NCBI GenBank assembly: GCA_016882555.1
Contig: VGPQ01000023.1
Coordinates: 1 to 10,435, forward strand
DNA length: 10,435 nt
DNA from: Cyanobacteria bacterium M_surface_7_m2_040
Lineage (GTDB): Bacteria; Cyanobacteriota; Cyanobacteriia; PCC-6307; Cyanobiaceae
Direction of reading: 5' to 3'
Shown: positions 1-6,832 of the stretch, in pieces
Layout: each line of letters opens with the position of its first letter
How positions within the stretch are numbered: position 1 is the first letter of the stretch
Made by a program: the position numbers and the translations under genes
Notes under the pieces: model-generated
The model's database searches: none
What the model was told of the DNA's origin: nothing
What the model saw: the letters and a program-made list of their open reading frames with translations, nothing else

Positions 1-1
1 A

Positions 2-523
2 GCTGAGGCCAAGATGATGGGCCGCAGCGGCAAGGTGCCCAATTGGTACCTCGATGTGACCCTGCTCAACCAGTACTGGGGCAGCGATCGGGTGTACCAC
101 CACACCGCTCCGGTCAATATGAACTTCGGCATGCGTGAGGCCCTGCGCCTGCTGGCCGAAGAGGGTCTTGAGGCCGCCTGGAACCGCCACCGCAGCAACG
201 CTGAACGGCTTTGGGCCGGCCTCGAGCGCCTCGGCCTGGTGTTGCATGTGCCCGAAGCTCTGCGGCTGCCCACCCTCACCACCGTGCGCATCCCCGAGGG
301 TGTGGATGGCAAGGCCTTCAGCCTGCATTTGCTCAACCAACACGGCATCGAACTGGGCGGAGGCCTGGGTGCCCTGGCCGGCAAGGTTTGGCGCATCGGC
401 CTGATGGGCTACAACAGCCGCGCTGAGAACGTCGATCTGCTGCTCAACCTGCTGGAGAGCGAACTGCCTGCGTTCCGCAGCGGCGCCGCTGCCGCTGCGC
501 CTCAGCCCGTGGCGGCCGCCTGA
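2..523 (+). CDS. Class V aminotransferase (alanine/serine-glyoxylate type), 3' part only
   Basis: C-terminal part of a fold-type I, PLP-dependent class V aminotransferase; the 5' end lies outside the window. The 173 visible residues include the motif WYLDVTLLNQYW, then YHHTAP (residues 32-37), matching the YHHTxP stretch of alanine-glyoxylate aminotransferases. Near the C-terminus is VWRIGLMG, whose arginine (residue 131) matches the substrate-carboxylate-binding Arg of the family. The Schiff-base lysine is expected just upstream and cannot be seen. In cyanobacteria such enzymes are thought to act on glyoxylate in photorespiration, using alanine or serine as amino donor; which donor is used here cannot be told. 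The last 14 or so residues are an Ala/Pro-rich tail, and their DNA overlaps the 3' end of the convergent tadA by 22 bases. Family call firm, substrate call inferred. Confidence 0.9.
   Translation, partial: AEAKMMGRSGKVPNWYLDVTLLNQYWGSDRVYHHTAPVNMNFGMREALRLLAEEGLEAAWNRHRSNAERLWAGLERLGLVLHVPEALRLPTLTTVRIPEGVDGKAFSLHLLNQHGIELGGGLGALAGKVWRIGLMGYNSRAENVDLLLNLLESELPAFRSGAAAAAPQPVAAA
477..492. terminator. Perfect 16-bp palindrome at the aminotransferase/tadA convergent junction, candidate terminator hairpin
   Basis: GCAGCGGCGCCGCTGC equals its own reverse complement. As RNA it can form a 6-bp stem with a GCGC loop on either strand. It starts 9 bases past the tadA stop codon and lies inside the last codons of the convergent aminotransferase gene. 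A second palindrome, GGCGGCCGCC (511-520), sits next to the aminotransferase stop. There is no U-tract, and GC-rich Ala codons create such palindromes easily, so the terminator role is only a suggestion. Confidence 0.3.
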
Positions 524-996
524 GCCCGCCGCTGGCGAAACCAGCCGCTCAGCTGATTGCTGGCCTGTTCCGCCAGAACCCCCTGCACCACCCGCATCCG
601 GTGGTGAGCCGTGGGGTGCTGGGCTAGGTCCAGGCAGCTCCCCAGGGCGCCGCGCTTGGGGTCGGCAGTGCCGTAGACCACCCGCCCCACCCGGGCCTGC
701 ACCAGGGCACCGGCACACATGGGGCAGGGCTCCAGCGTCACCAGCAGGGTGCAGCCGTTGAACCGCCAGTCACCCAAAAGCTGCGCCCCTTGCTGCAGAG
801 CGCTGAGCTCAGCGTGACCCAGGGGATCGCTGCGCCGCTCACGGCCGTTGCTGCCCCAGCCGATGCACCGCCCTTGGGGATCCAGCAGCGCAGCAGCCAC
901 CGGGATTTCACCCAGCTGTCCGATCCGCTCGGCGACCCGCAGCAATCGCCCCATCCAGAGCTCCAGCAGGGCCTGATCCGGCTCGGGTCGATCCAT
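502..996 (-). CDS. tadA: tRNA-specific adenosine deaminase TadA
   Basis: Zinc-dependent deaminase of the cytidine/deoxycytidylate deaminase fold. It converts adenosine 34 to inosine in the wobble position of tRNA-Arg(ACG), so one tRNA can read several CGN codons. In the 164-residue product the zinc site is clear: HAE at residues 61-63 (His ligand and catalytic Glu) and PCPMC at 90-94 (two Cys ligands). The following ARVGRVVYGTADPKRGALGS stretch is typical of TadA. Length is normal for the family. The ATG at 996 was chosen because upstream in-frame sequence resembles no TadA N-terminus; it would run into the divergent decarboxylase gene. A GGAG lies only 2 bases before the ATG, so the ribosome site is close. 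The gene overlaps the convergent aminotransferase by 22 bases and diverges from the decarboxylase. Confidence 0.95.
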   Translation of the reverse strand: MDRPEPDQALLELWMGRLLRVAERIGQLGEIPVAAALLDPQGRCIGWGSNGRERRSDPLGHAELSALQQGAQLLGDWRFNGCTLLVTLEPCPMCAGALVQARVGRVVYGTADPKRGALGSCLDLAQHPTAHHRMRVVQGVLAEQASNQLSGWFRQRRAQAAATG

Positions 997-1053
997 CGCT
1001 CCGTTGTAGCCGAGCACGACAGGTGACAATGGGGCCCTTGCGATCGTCACCCG
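997..1053. promoter_or_regulatory. Divergent intergenic region tadA / decarboxylase
   Basis: This 57-base gap must hold or adjoin the start signals of two divergent genes. I see no convincing -10/-35 pair. It carries an imperfect inverted repeat with arms GTGAC (1023-1027) and GTCAC (1046-1050), extended inward by a few more paired bases, around GGGGCCC. The repeat is a possible operator or hairpin, but without comparative data it may be chance. Confidence 0.3.
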
Positions 1054-2469
1054 TTGGCCGTTGCGCCCCCTGCACCACGGGCGACCCCTGCCCTGCCCTT
1101 TGCCGGCCCGGACCAGCTGGATCCGCGCCTTGAGGAGCTGCTGGCCGGAGCCTCCGCGCAGCTGAGCCACTGGCTGGCAACGGCGGGCCAGCGGCCGCCC
1201 CTGCCCCAGCTGGCTGTGCTGCCGGAGGTGCATCCCCAGTCCACAGGTCTGGACCAGCAGCGGCTGCTGGCCGATCTGCAGCTGGTGATGGATGGTGCCT
1301 ACAACCCCAACCATCCGGGGGCCCTGGCCCACCTGGACCCGCCCCCGCTGCTGGCGTCGATCGCGGCTGAACTGGTGTGCGCCGGTCTCAACAACAACCT
1401 GCTGGCTGAGGAGCTCTCCCCCAGCCTCTCGCGGCTCGAGCGCAGTCTGTGCACCTGGCTGGCCGAGGCCATCGGTCTGCCGCAGGGGTCAGGCGGCGTG
1501 CCCGCCAGTGGCGGCAGCCTCTCCAACCTGATGGCACTGGTCACGGCCCGGGTCAGCCGCGGCTTGCAGCAGTGCGGTGATGCCGTGCTGCTGGCCAGTG
1601 CCGACGCCCATGTGTCGCTGAGCAAGGCGCTGATGGTGATGGGCCTGCCGCCGCAGGCGTTGGTGTCTGTGCCCGTGGATGGGGAGGGCCGGCTGCAGCT
1701 GCCCCAGTTGGAGGCCCAGTTGACCCGCCTCCAGCAGCAGGGCCGTCCTGTGCTGGCCGTGGTGGCCACGGCCGGCACCACCGTGTGTGGAGCCGTGGAT
1801 CCGCTGGTGCCGATTGCCGCCCTCTGCCGCAGCCATGGTGTCTGGCTGCATGTGGATGGGGCCATCGGCGCGGTCTATGCCCTCGATCCTCACCATGCCG
1901 CCCGGGTGGAGGGGCTGGGGCTGGCCGATTCGGTCACCGTCAATCCGCAGAAGCTGCTGGGCATCACCAAGACCTCCTCGCTGCTGCTGTTGGCAGATCC
2001 AGCTCAGCTGCAGGCCGCCTTCGCCACGGGGCTCCCCTACATGGAGGCCAGCTGGGGCGGCGGCCATGGGGGCGAGTGCGGCATTCAGGGCACCCGCCCC
2101 GCCGAGGTGCTCAAGCTCTGGCTGGGTCTGCGTCAGCTTGGCCTGGAGGGGATCAAGGCGATCCTCGATGGCGCGATCGAACGCCACTGTGCCCTGCTGC
2201 AGCGGCTTGCAGCTGTGCCGCGGTTGCACCTGCGGCGCGGCGCGCTTCACCTGCTGGCCATGACTCCGGAAGGGCTGTCAGCGGAGCAGGCTGAATCGTG
2301 GAGCCTGCACACGCGACAGCAGCTGCTGGAGTCCCAGCTGATGCTGTCGCGCCCCCTCTACCAGGGCCGGCACCACCTCAAGGCGGTGCTGGGCAACCCC
2401 CACACCCGCGAGACGCACCTGCAGCAGCTGGCCGCGATCCTGGCCAGCAGTGTGGCGGCATTGCCATGA
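1054..2469 (+). CDS. Group II PLP-dependent decarboxylase (substrate unknown)
   Basis: Fold-type I decarboxylase of the glutamate / aromatic amino acid / 2,4-diaminobutyrate family, 471 residues with the start used here. Visible motifs: AHVSLSKA, whose His (residue 186) would stack on the PLP ring; TAGTTVCGAVDPL; HVDGAIGAV with Asp268 for the pyridine nitrogen; and NPQKLLG with Lys300 as Schiff-base lysine. The usual His before that lysine is replaced by Gln299, so substrate choice from the canonical enzymes is unsafe. The NPQKLLGITKTSSLLL version agrees with my recollection of picocyanobacterial homologues. The start is uncertain: TTG at 1054 is the only usual start codon between the in-frame stop at 1024 and the conserved domain, and it has no clear ribosome site. 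Its stop overlaps the next ATG (ATGA), so the small membrane protein is probably translated with it. Confidence 0.88.
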   Translation: MAVAPPAPRATPALPFAGPDQLDPRLEELLAGASAQLSHWLATAGQRPPLPQLAVLPEVHPQSTGLDQQRLLADLQLVMDGAYNPNHPGALAHLDPPPLLASIAAELVCAGLNNNLLAEELSPSLSRLERSLCTWLAEAIGLPQGSGGVPASGGSLSNLMALVTARVSRGLQQCGDAVLLASADAHVSLSKALMVMGLPPQALVSVPVDGEGRLQLPQLEAQLTRLQQQGRPVLAVVATAGTTVCGAVDPLVPIAALCRSHGVWLHVDGAIGAVYALDPHHAARVEGLGLADSVTVNPQKLLGITKTSSLLLLADPAQLQAAFATGLPYMEASWGGGHGGECGIQGTRPAEVLKLWLGLRQLGLEGIKAILDGAIERHCALLQRLAAVPRLHLRRGALHLLAMTPEGLSAEQAESWSLHTRQQLLESQLMLSRPLYQGRHHLKAVLGNPHTRETHLQQLAAILASSVAALP

Positions 2470-2675
2470 ACCAGACCCGCGGGCGCTGGGTGGCGATCAT
2501 CACCGGGGCTCTGTCGGTGCTGATCGGGGTCGCCTATCTGGTGTTGATCATGCTGCTCGACAGCCGTGGACCGCTGCTGCCGCCGCCGCCGGAGGCCCTG
2601 GGCATCAGCGCTGCTGGGGCCGTGGCGGCAGCCGTTTCCCCTGCTGACGCTGCAACGGCTCCACCACCCGGCTGA
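2466..2675 (+). CDS. Small single-pass membrane protein, unknown function
   Basis: Codes 69 residues. A short polar start, MNQTRGRW, is followed by one hydrophobic segment (about residues 8-31), then LDSRGPLLPPPPEALG and an Ala/Pro-rich tail. The positive N-terminus suggests that it stays in the cytoplasm with the tail outside, though this is inference. The N-terminal half resembles a small conserved protein I remember from marine Synechococcus; the tail looks variable. The ATG overlaps the decarboxylase stop as ATGA, so translation is probably coupled and the two may work together. The last 71 bases overlap the 3' end of the convergent GTPase gene, which fits a poorly constrained tail. I do not recognise a function. 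Confidence 0.75.
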   Translation: MNQTRGRWVAIITGALSVLIGVAYLVLIMLLDSRGPLLPPPPEALGISAAGAVAAAVSPADAATAPPPG

Positions 2676-4182
2676 AAGCACGCTCCAGGAAGCGGCGCAG
2701 GTCGGCATCGCGGCGACTGAGGTCAAATTGCCGTTGCACCACCTCCTGGATGCCGCCATCACCCCAATCCTGGTTCTGGGCGAAATAGGTGATGAAGCTG
2801 AGGCCTGCCACCCGGGTCAGCCAGGCGGCGCTGACCGCCTGCACCGCCCGTGCGAGCAGCAGGGCCGGCAGATTCAGGCTCAGGCTGGCGCTGAGCAGGC
2901 TCACGCCGCCCTTAACGAGTCCCAGAGCTGCGAGCGTGCGACCCACCGACAGGGCCAGTTCCTGGGCGCTGTCTCGGCTGAGCTGAATTCCATAGACCCG
3001 GGCGATCTCCACCACCATCTGGGCATTGACCGCGGCGGTGCCGAGCAGGTCCAGCCCTGGCAGTGGCGTCACCGCCAGCACGCCGGCGCCGATCCACATG
3101 GTGCGCTCGACGATGCGTTCGGCATCCTCGCGGCGCTGGCGGGCCAGCAACGCCTGGCTGGCTTCGCTGAGCCTGCGGCATTGCAGCAGCAGGTTGTCGG
3201 CGATCAGCTCCTCGCCATCGCTGTGCAACACGTTGGCGATCCGTTGCAGCAGGGCGTCCACCTCGGCGGGGGGTTGCAGGGGGCGGCCGCCGGGCCTGGG
3301 CACACTCTGCGGGGCGGCGCTGGCGGCGATCACGTCGGACGCCTCGATCAGCCCGCGGGTGCGCTGCCGCAGCAGTGCGAGCAGCCGGCTTTCCTCCTGC
3401 TCCCCGCGCAGATCGCACTTGTTGAGCACCAGCAGCAGACGCTTGCCCAGCGAGGCGAGGGTCTGAAACACCTCCATCTCAGCGGCGCGAAGGTCACCAT
3501 CCACCACCAAAAGCAACAGATCGGCTGTGGCCGCCAGCTCCCTGGCGCTGCGCTCCCGCTGGCGACCGGCAGTACCGGCTTCCAGGATCCCGGGGGTGTC
3601 GATCAGCCAGATGCCGCGCTGCAGGCCCCGCAGCCGCAGCCGGTAACGCTCGGAATCGGTGGTGGAGCCCATGGCGGCACCGACCTCCCCCACCAGCGCG
3701 CCCAGCAGGGCGCGGATCAGTGACGTCTTGCCGGCAGAGCCGGCACCCAGAACCACCAGTTCGAGGTCGCCGCGCTCCAGGTCGCGCGCCACGCGCTCAC
3801 GCTCAGCCTCCAACAGGCCGCGCTCCACAGCATCGCGCACCCGCTCCAGGGTCTGATCGATGGCCTCGAGGTTGGCCCTGGCGGCCTCGCGCCGGGTGGA
3901 TGGTGCGGCGGCTGAAGCGGTGGCCGCTGCCGCCCCCCCCCCGAGACCCGGCCACCAGCCTCGGCGGGCCAGCAAGGGCTTGATCCAGGGCCAGAGCAGC
4001 TGCAACAGCAGCAGGGCCCCGCCCAGCAACAGCAGGCCCATCACCGGCCCCACGAGGCCGTAGGGCAGCACGGCGCTGAGCTGCCAGATCAGCTGGTTGA
4101 TCGCCTGCAGCACCAGACCCAGCACCATCAGGCTGCCGAACACCAGCGCCAGAAGCAGCCAGAGGCGGTTGCGCACCTTCAC
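2605..4182 (-). CDS. Membrane-anchored Era-like GTPase with C-terminal DUF697 (YcjF-like) region
   Basis: A 525-residue predicted GTPase. Residues 7-28 and about 41-65 are two hydrophobic segments that anchor it. An Ala/Gly linker (80-95) leads to a helical stretch rich in Arg and Glu (97-138), then the G domain: P-loop GAGSAGKT (146-153), Thr174/175 as possible G2, DTPG (195-198), NKCD (254-257) and a G5-like SA near 288. Residues about 355-470, with PLPGLDLLGTAAVNAQMV, match DUF697, which has further hydrophobic stretches. The role of the family in cyanobacteria is not known to me; envelope or membrane work is inferred from the anchors and from the upstream lspA and PBP genes. It starts with GTG (4182), 3 bases after the PBP stop, so it is likely the last gene of that operon. 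The gene holds a run of ten G on its coding strand in the linker. Confidence 0.88.
   Translation of the reverse strand: MKVRNRLWLLLALVFGSLMVLGLVLQAINQLIWQLSAVLPYGLVGPVMGLLLLGGALLLLQLLWPWIKPLLARRGWWPGLGGGAAAATASAAAPSTRREAARANLEAIDQTLERVRDAVERGLLEAERERVARDLERGDLELVVLGAGSAGKTSLIRALLGALVGEVGAAMGSTTDSERYRLRLRGLQRGIWLIDTPGILEAGTAGRQRERSARELAATADLLLLVVDGDLRAAEMEVFQTLASLGKRLLLVLNKCDLRGEQEESRLLALLRQRTRGLIEASDVIAASAAPQSVPRPGGRPLQPPAEVDALLQRIANVLHSDGEELIADNLLLQCRRLSEASQALLARQRREDAERIVERTMWIGAGVLAVTPLPGLDLLGTAAVNAQMVVEIARVYGIQLSRDSAQELALSVGRTLAALGLVKGGVSLLSASLSLNLPALLLARAVQAVSAAWLTRVAGLSFITYFAQNQDWGDGGIQEVVQRQFDLSRRDADLRRFLERAFSRVVEPLQRQQGKRLPPRPQQR
2630..2660. terminator. Inverted repeat in the small-protein/GTPase 3' overlap, candidate bidirectional terminator
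   Basis: AGCCGTT (2630-2636) and AACGGCT (2654-2660) are perfect 7-base inverted arms around a 17-base loop. The repeat lies inside the 71-base overlap of the two convergent gene ends, where a terminator serving both strands would be expected. It has no U-tract and a large loop, so support is modest. Confidence 0.35.
3933..3942. repeat. Ten-base C/G homopolymer inside the GTPase gene
   Basis: Ten consecutive C on the + strand, read as ten G on the coding strand. It codes glycines at about residues 81-83, in the linker between the membrane anchor and the GTP-binding domain. The gene is in frame on both sides as given. Such tracts are prone to polymerase slippage and to sequencing error. Confidence 0.9.
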
Positions 4183-4185
4183 CGA

Positions 4186-6360
4186 TCAGCCCCCGCTTGC
4201 CGCGATGATCTCGTTCCAGAGCGCCGCGGCAAGGGCGCTGCTGGCCTGGGTGGGGCTGTTGTCATCGTTGCCGAGCCAGATGCCGAGCACCCAGTGCCGA
4301 CTGGGCTCAAAGCCAATGAACAGCAGGTCGCGGCTGTCGTTGGTGGTGCCGGTCTTGCCCCCCTCGCCGTTGCCGCGGTAGGCCGCGCGGCCTGTGCCCT
4401 GCCGCACCACCGCCTGCAGCATGGTCTGCAGCTGGCGGCTCACCGCAGTGCTGGCGGCTCGGCGACCGGGGTTCGCCAGCGGGGGCGTCTGGTCGGCGTT
4501 TTGGCGGCAGCGTCGGTCGGCCAGGCCCTGGCAGTGTTCGGCATCGGTAAGCCGCCGGATCGTGCGCGGCGCGTGCCAGATGCCGCCATTGGCGATGGCG
4601 GCATAGGCACCGGCAAGCTCCAGCAGGGTCACTTCGCTCTGCCCGAGCGCCAGGCCTGGCACCGCTTTCAGGGGGGTGGAGACGCCGAGGTTCCTGGCTT
4701 TCTGCACCACCGCATCGAGGCCGGCGCGCTGGGCGAGCCGCAGGGCGGCGGTGTTGCTGCTGATGGCCAGGGCCGTGGTGAGGCTCAGGCTGCCCCGGCA
4801 AGGGCTGGCATAGCGGATGCCGCCCCAGTCGAGCGGGTCGCATCGCACCGCCGACGCTGGCGTCAGGCCGCGCTCCAGGGCCAGGGTGTAGGGCACGAGC
4901 TTGAAGGTGCTGCCCGGTTGGCGCAGGGCCATCGAGGCGCGGTTGAACTGGCTCTGGCGGTAGTCGCGGCCGCCGGTGATCGCCAGGATGCCGCCGCTGC
5001 GCCAATCCAGCACCACCACAGCGCCCTGCTGAACGCCGAGCCGCTTGTGGCGATCGATCCATCGCCGCAACAGGCTTTCCAGCCGCTGCTGCAGGGCCAG
5101 ATCGAGGTGGGTGTCGATCAGGTAATTGCCCTGTTGCGAGGCCTCGGGGCCCACCAGGCGCTCCAGATCGCGGCGCACTTGATCGGTGTAATAGGGAGCT
5201 CCGCGCAGGGCGGGATTGCTGCGGCACGCCAGCGGGGAAATCACCACCGGGGCGCGGCTGGCCCGGCGGGCGCGATCGTCGCTGATGCGGCCGGTGGCCG
5301 CCATCTTGCTCAACACCTGGTTGCGCGCCGACAGGGCCGCCTCAGGATCGACGCAGGGGTCGTAGCCGTTGGGGGAGGGCAGCAAGCCCACCAGCAGGGC
5401 GGCCTGCTCGAGATCGAGCTCCCGCGCTGAACGGCCGAAGTAATGCTGAGCCGCATCCTCAAACCCCCAGCCCACGCCCAGGTACACCCGGTTGAGGTAG
5501 CTCAGCAGCAGGTCCCGTTTGCTGTAGCGCGCTTCCAGCTGCAGGGCGACCAGCAGTTCACGCCATTTGCGCACCAGCGTTTCGCCGTCACCCACCTCCT
5601 CGGGGTAAAGGCTGCGGGCCAGCTGCTGGGTGAGGGTGCTACCCCCCTGCAGCACCCGTCCACCCAGCAGGTTGGTCACCAGGGCCCGGGCGGTGCCGAT
5701 CGGATCGACGCCGGGATGCCACCAGAAACGGCTGTCTTCGCTGGCCAGCAGGGCATCGATCAGCACTGACGGGTAGGCGCTCAGGCCCGGCAATTCGCGG
5801 TGCTTGAGCGCATCCACGCTGCTGATGGCCCGACCTTGGCGGTCGTAGAGGGCCAGCGGGCCGCGCACGGTCGCCAGGCTGCCGCGAATCGGCATCAATG
5901 CGACCGAGAGCAGCAGCAAACTGCCGCCGAAGCCGAGGCCTCCCAGGATCATCCAGCCGATCACCAGGCGAAGCTTCTGGAGCTCTGGCAGCGGCGGGGC
6001 GCTGAAGCAGAGCTCGGGCAGATCAGCCTGTTGCGGCGGCCCCAGGCGCACCCGGTCGCCATCGCGCAGCACCAGCTCCTGAATGCGGCGACCCTGCCAC
6101 CACAGACCATTGGTGGAGTGGTTGTCGCGCAGCAGCCAAGCCCCACTGCGCTGCTCGAGCAGCGCATGCTCGCGACTCACGGCGCTGTGGTCGATCACCA
6201 CCTCGCAACCACTGTCGCGACCCAGGCGGTAGCGCCCCGGGATCAGCTCGGTGAGCTTGCGCTCGCCGCCGGGCAGCAGCGTCAGCAGCTGCGGTTGGGC
6301 AGGGGAGCGCCAGCGCAGCCAGAGCAGTTGCAGGCGCTGCAGCAGGACTTCAGGGTTCAT
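4186..6360 (-). CDS. Class A penicillin-binding protein with N-terminal FHA domain
   Basis: A bifunctional peptidoglycan synthase of 724 residues. An FHA phosphothreonine-binding domain comes first (about 22-118) with GR (47-48), SREH (62-65) and NG (84-85), all hallmark residues. A single membrane segment (about 129-156) follows, so FHA is cytoplasmic and the rest lies outside the membrane. The glycosyltransferase GT51 has [12 protein letters not shown] (208-219, catalytic Glu208), GGSTLTQQ (239-246), RKWRE (264-268) and SYLNRVYLG (287-295). The transpeptidase has STFK (484-487, acylated Ser484), SSN (534-536) and KTGTT (669-673). All motifs are intact, so both activities are predicted. ATG at 6360 is preferred, with GGGG just upstream; GTG at 6366 would add two residues. 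The start overlaps lspA by 11 bases, and the stop lies 3 bases before the GTPase start. Confidence 0.95.
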   Translation of the reverse strand: MNPEVLLQRLQLLWLRWRSPAQPQLLTLLPGGERKLTELIPGRYRLGRDSGCEVVIDHSAVSREHALLEQRSGAWLLRDNHSTNGLWWQGRRIQELVLRDGDRVRLGPPQQADLPELCFSAPPLPELQKLRLVIGWMILGGLGFGGSLLLLSVALMPIRGSLATVRGPLALYDRQGRAISSVDALKHRELPGLSAYPSVLIDALLASEDSRFWWHPGVDPIGTARALVTNLLGGRVLQGGSTLTQQLARSLYPEEVGDGETLVRKWRELLVALQLEARYSKRDLLLSYLNRVYLGVGWGFEDAAQHYFGRSARELDLEQAALLVGLLPSPNGYDPCVDPEAALSARNQVLSKMAATGRISDDRARRASRAPVVISPLACRSNPALRGAPYYTDQVRRDLERLVGPEASQQGNYLIDTHLDLALQQRLESLLRRWIDRHKRLGVQQGAVVVLDWRSGGILAITGGRDYRQSQFNRASMALRQPGSTFKLVPYTLALERGLTPASAVRCDPLDWGGIRYASPCRGSLSLTTALAISSNTAALRLAQRAGLDAVVQKARNLGVSTPLKAVPGLALGQSEVTLLELAGAYAAIANGGIWHAPRTIRRLTDAEHCQGLADRRCRQNADQTPPLANPGRRAASTAVSRQLQTMLQAVVRQGTGRAAYRGNGEGGKTGTTNDSRDLLFIGFEPSRHWVLGIWLGNDDNSPTQASSALAAALWNEIIAASGG

Positions 6361-6832
6361 GGGCACCCCGGGTGCTCAGCAGATCGATGACGAAGCAGGC
6401 AACCGCCAGGTTGATCGCCACATCGGCCACGTTGAAGACGGGAAAATCAATCGGCACCAGCGCCAGAAAATCGACCACGGCACCGTTGCGCCAGCGGTCG
6501 ATGCCGTTGCCGGCGGCACCACCGAGCAGCAGCCCGATCGCCACGCTCTGCAGCGGGCGCAGCTGGCTCTGACGCACCAACCAGATGCCAATGGCCACCA
6601 CCACCACGGCACTGATCAGGGCCAGCAACGGCTGGGCGCCGGTGAGCAGGCTGAAGGCGGCCCCGCGGTTGTAGACCAGCTGGTGGGCGAGCAGGCCCGG
6701 CAGCCAGGGGCGAATCACCCCCGCCGGTAGATGCAGTTCTGCCCAGTGCTTGCTGAGCTGATCGAGGAACACCACCAGGGCGGCGATCACCACACTGATC
6801 CTGCGGGGAGCCCGGCGCGATTTCGCTGTCAT
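6350..6832 (-). CDS. lspA: Prolipoprotein signal peptidase (signal peptidase II)
   Basis: LspA is an inner-membrane aspartyl protease that cuts the signal peptide from diacylglyceryl-modified prolipoproteins. The 160-residue product shows the family pattern: DQLSK (24-28) in the first membrane helix, YNRGAAFS (54-61), [10 protein letters not shown] (104-113) with catalytic Asp112, VVDFL (119-123) and FNVADVAI (133-140) with catalytic Asp137. Four hydrophobic helices can be picked out, and length is normal. The ATG overlaps the bioY stop as ATGA, and its own 3' end overlaps the PBP start by 11 bases, so it sits mid-operon and is likely translated in a coupled way. Its substrates are lipoproteins coded elsewhere. 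Confidence 0.96.
   Translation of the reverse strand: MTAKSRRAPRRISVVIAALVVFLDQLSKHWAELHLPAGVIRPWLPGLLAHQLVYNRGAAFSLLTGAQPLLALISAVVVVAIGIWLVRQSQLRPLQSVAIGLLLGGAAGNGIDRWRNGAVVDFLALVPIDFPVFNVADVAINLAVACFVIDLLSTRGAHEP
6363..6375. promoter_or_regulatory. 13-base palindrome at the PBP start / lspA 3' end
   Basis: GCACCC and GGGTGC arms around a single base form a near-perfect palindrome just upstream of the PBP ATG, covering its likely ribosome-binding G-run and the alternative GTG start. In mRNA it could form a short stem that hides the ribosome site until lspA is translated. It is also lspA coding sequence, so chance is possible. Confidence 0.25.

Noticed and set aside
135..426. Two open frames of 71-89 codons inside the aminotransferase gene
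   Set aside because: They are Arg/Pro/Ala/Cys-rich products of shifted frames over a clear coding gene, with no recognisable domain.
997..1332. 112-codon N-terminal extension of TadA
   Set aside because: It is antisense to the decarboxylase start region, resembles no TadA N-terminus, and the ATG at 996 gives a normal-length enzyme.
2566..3723. Long + strand open frame of 385 codons opposite the GTPase
   Set aside because: His/Gln/Ala-rich antisense of the GTPase gene, whose motifs are intact; typical long mirror frame in GC-rich DNA.
4294..5430. Long + strand open frame of 378 codons opposite the PBP
   Set aside because: Antisense of an intact PBP with all catalytic motifs; composition is that of a mirror frame.
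5800..6390. 196-codon + strand open frame opposite the FHA region
   Set aside because: Gln/Ala/His-rich mirror frame of the FHA-coding DNA; no domain seen.
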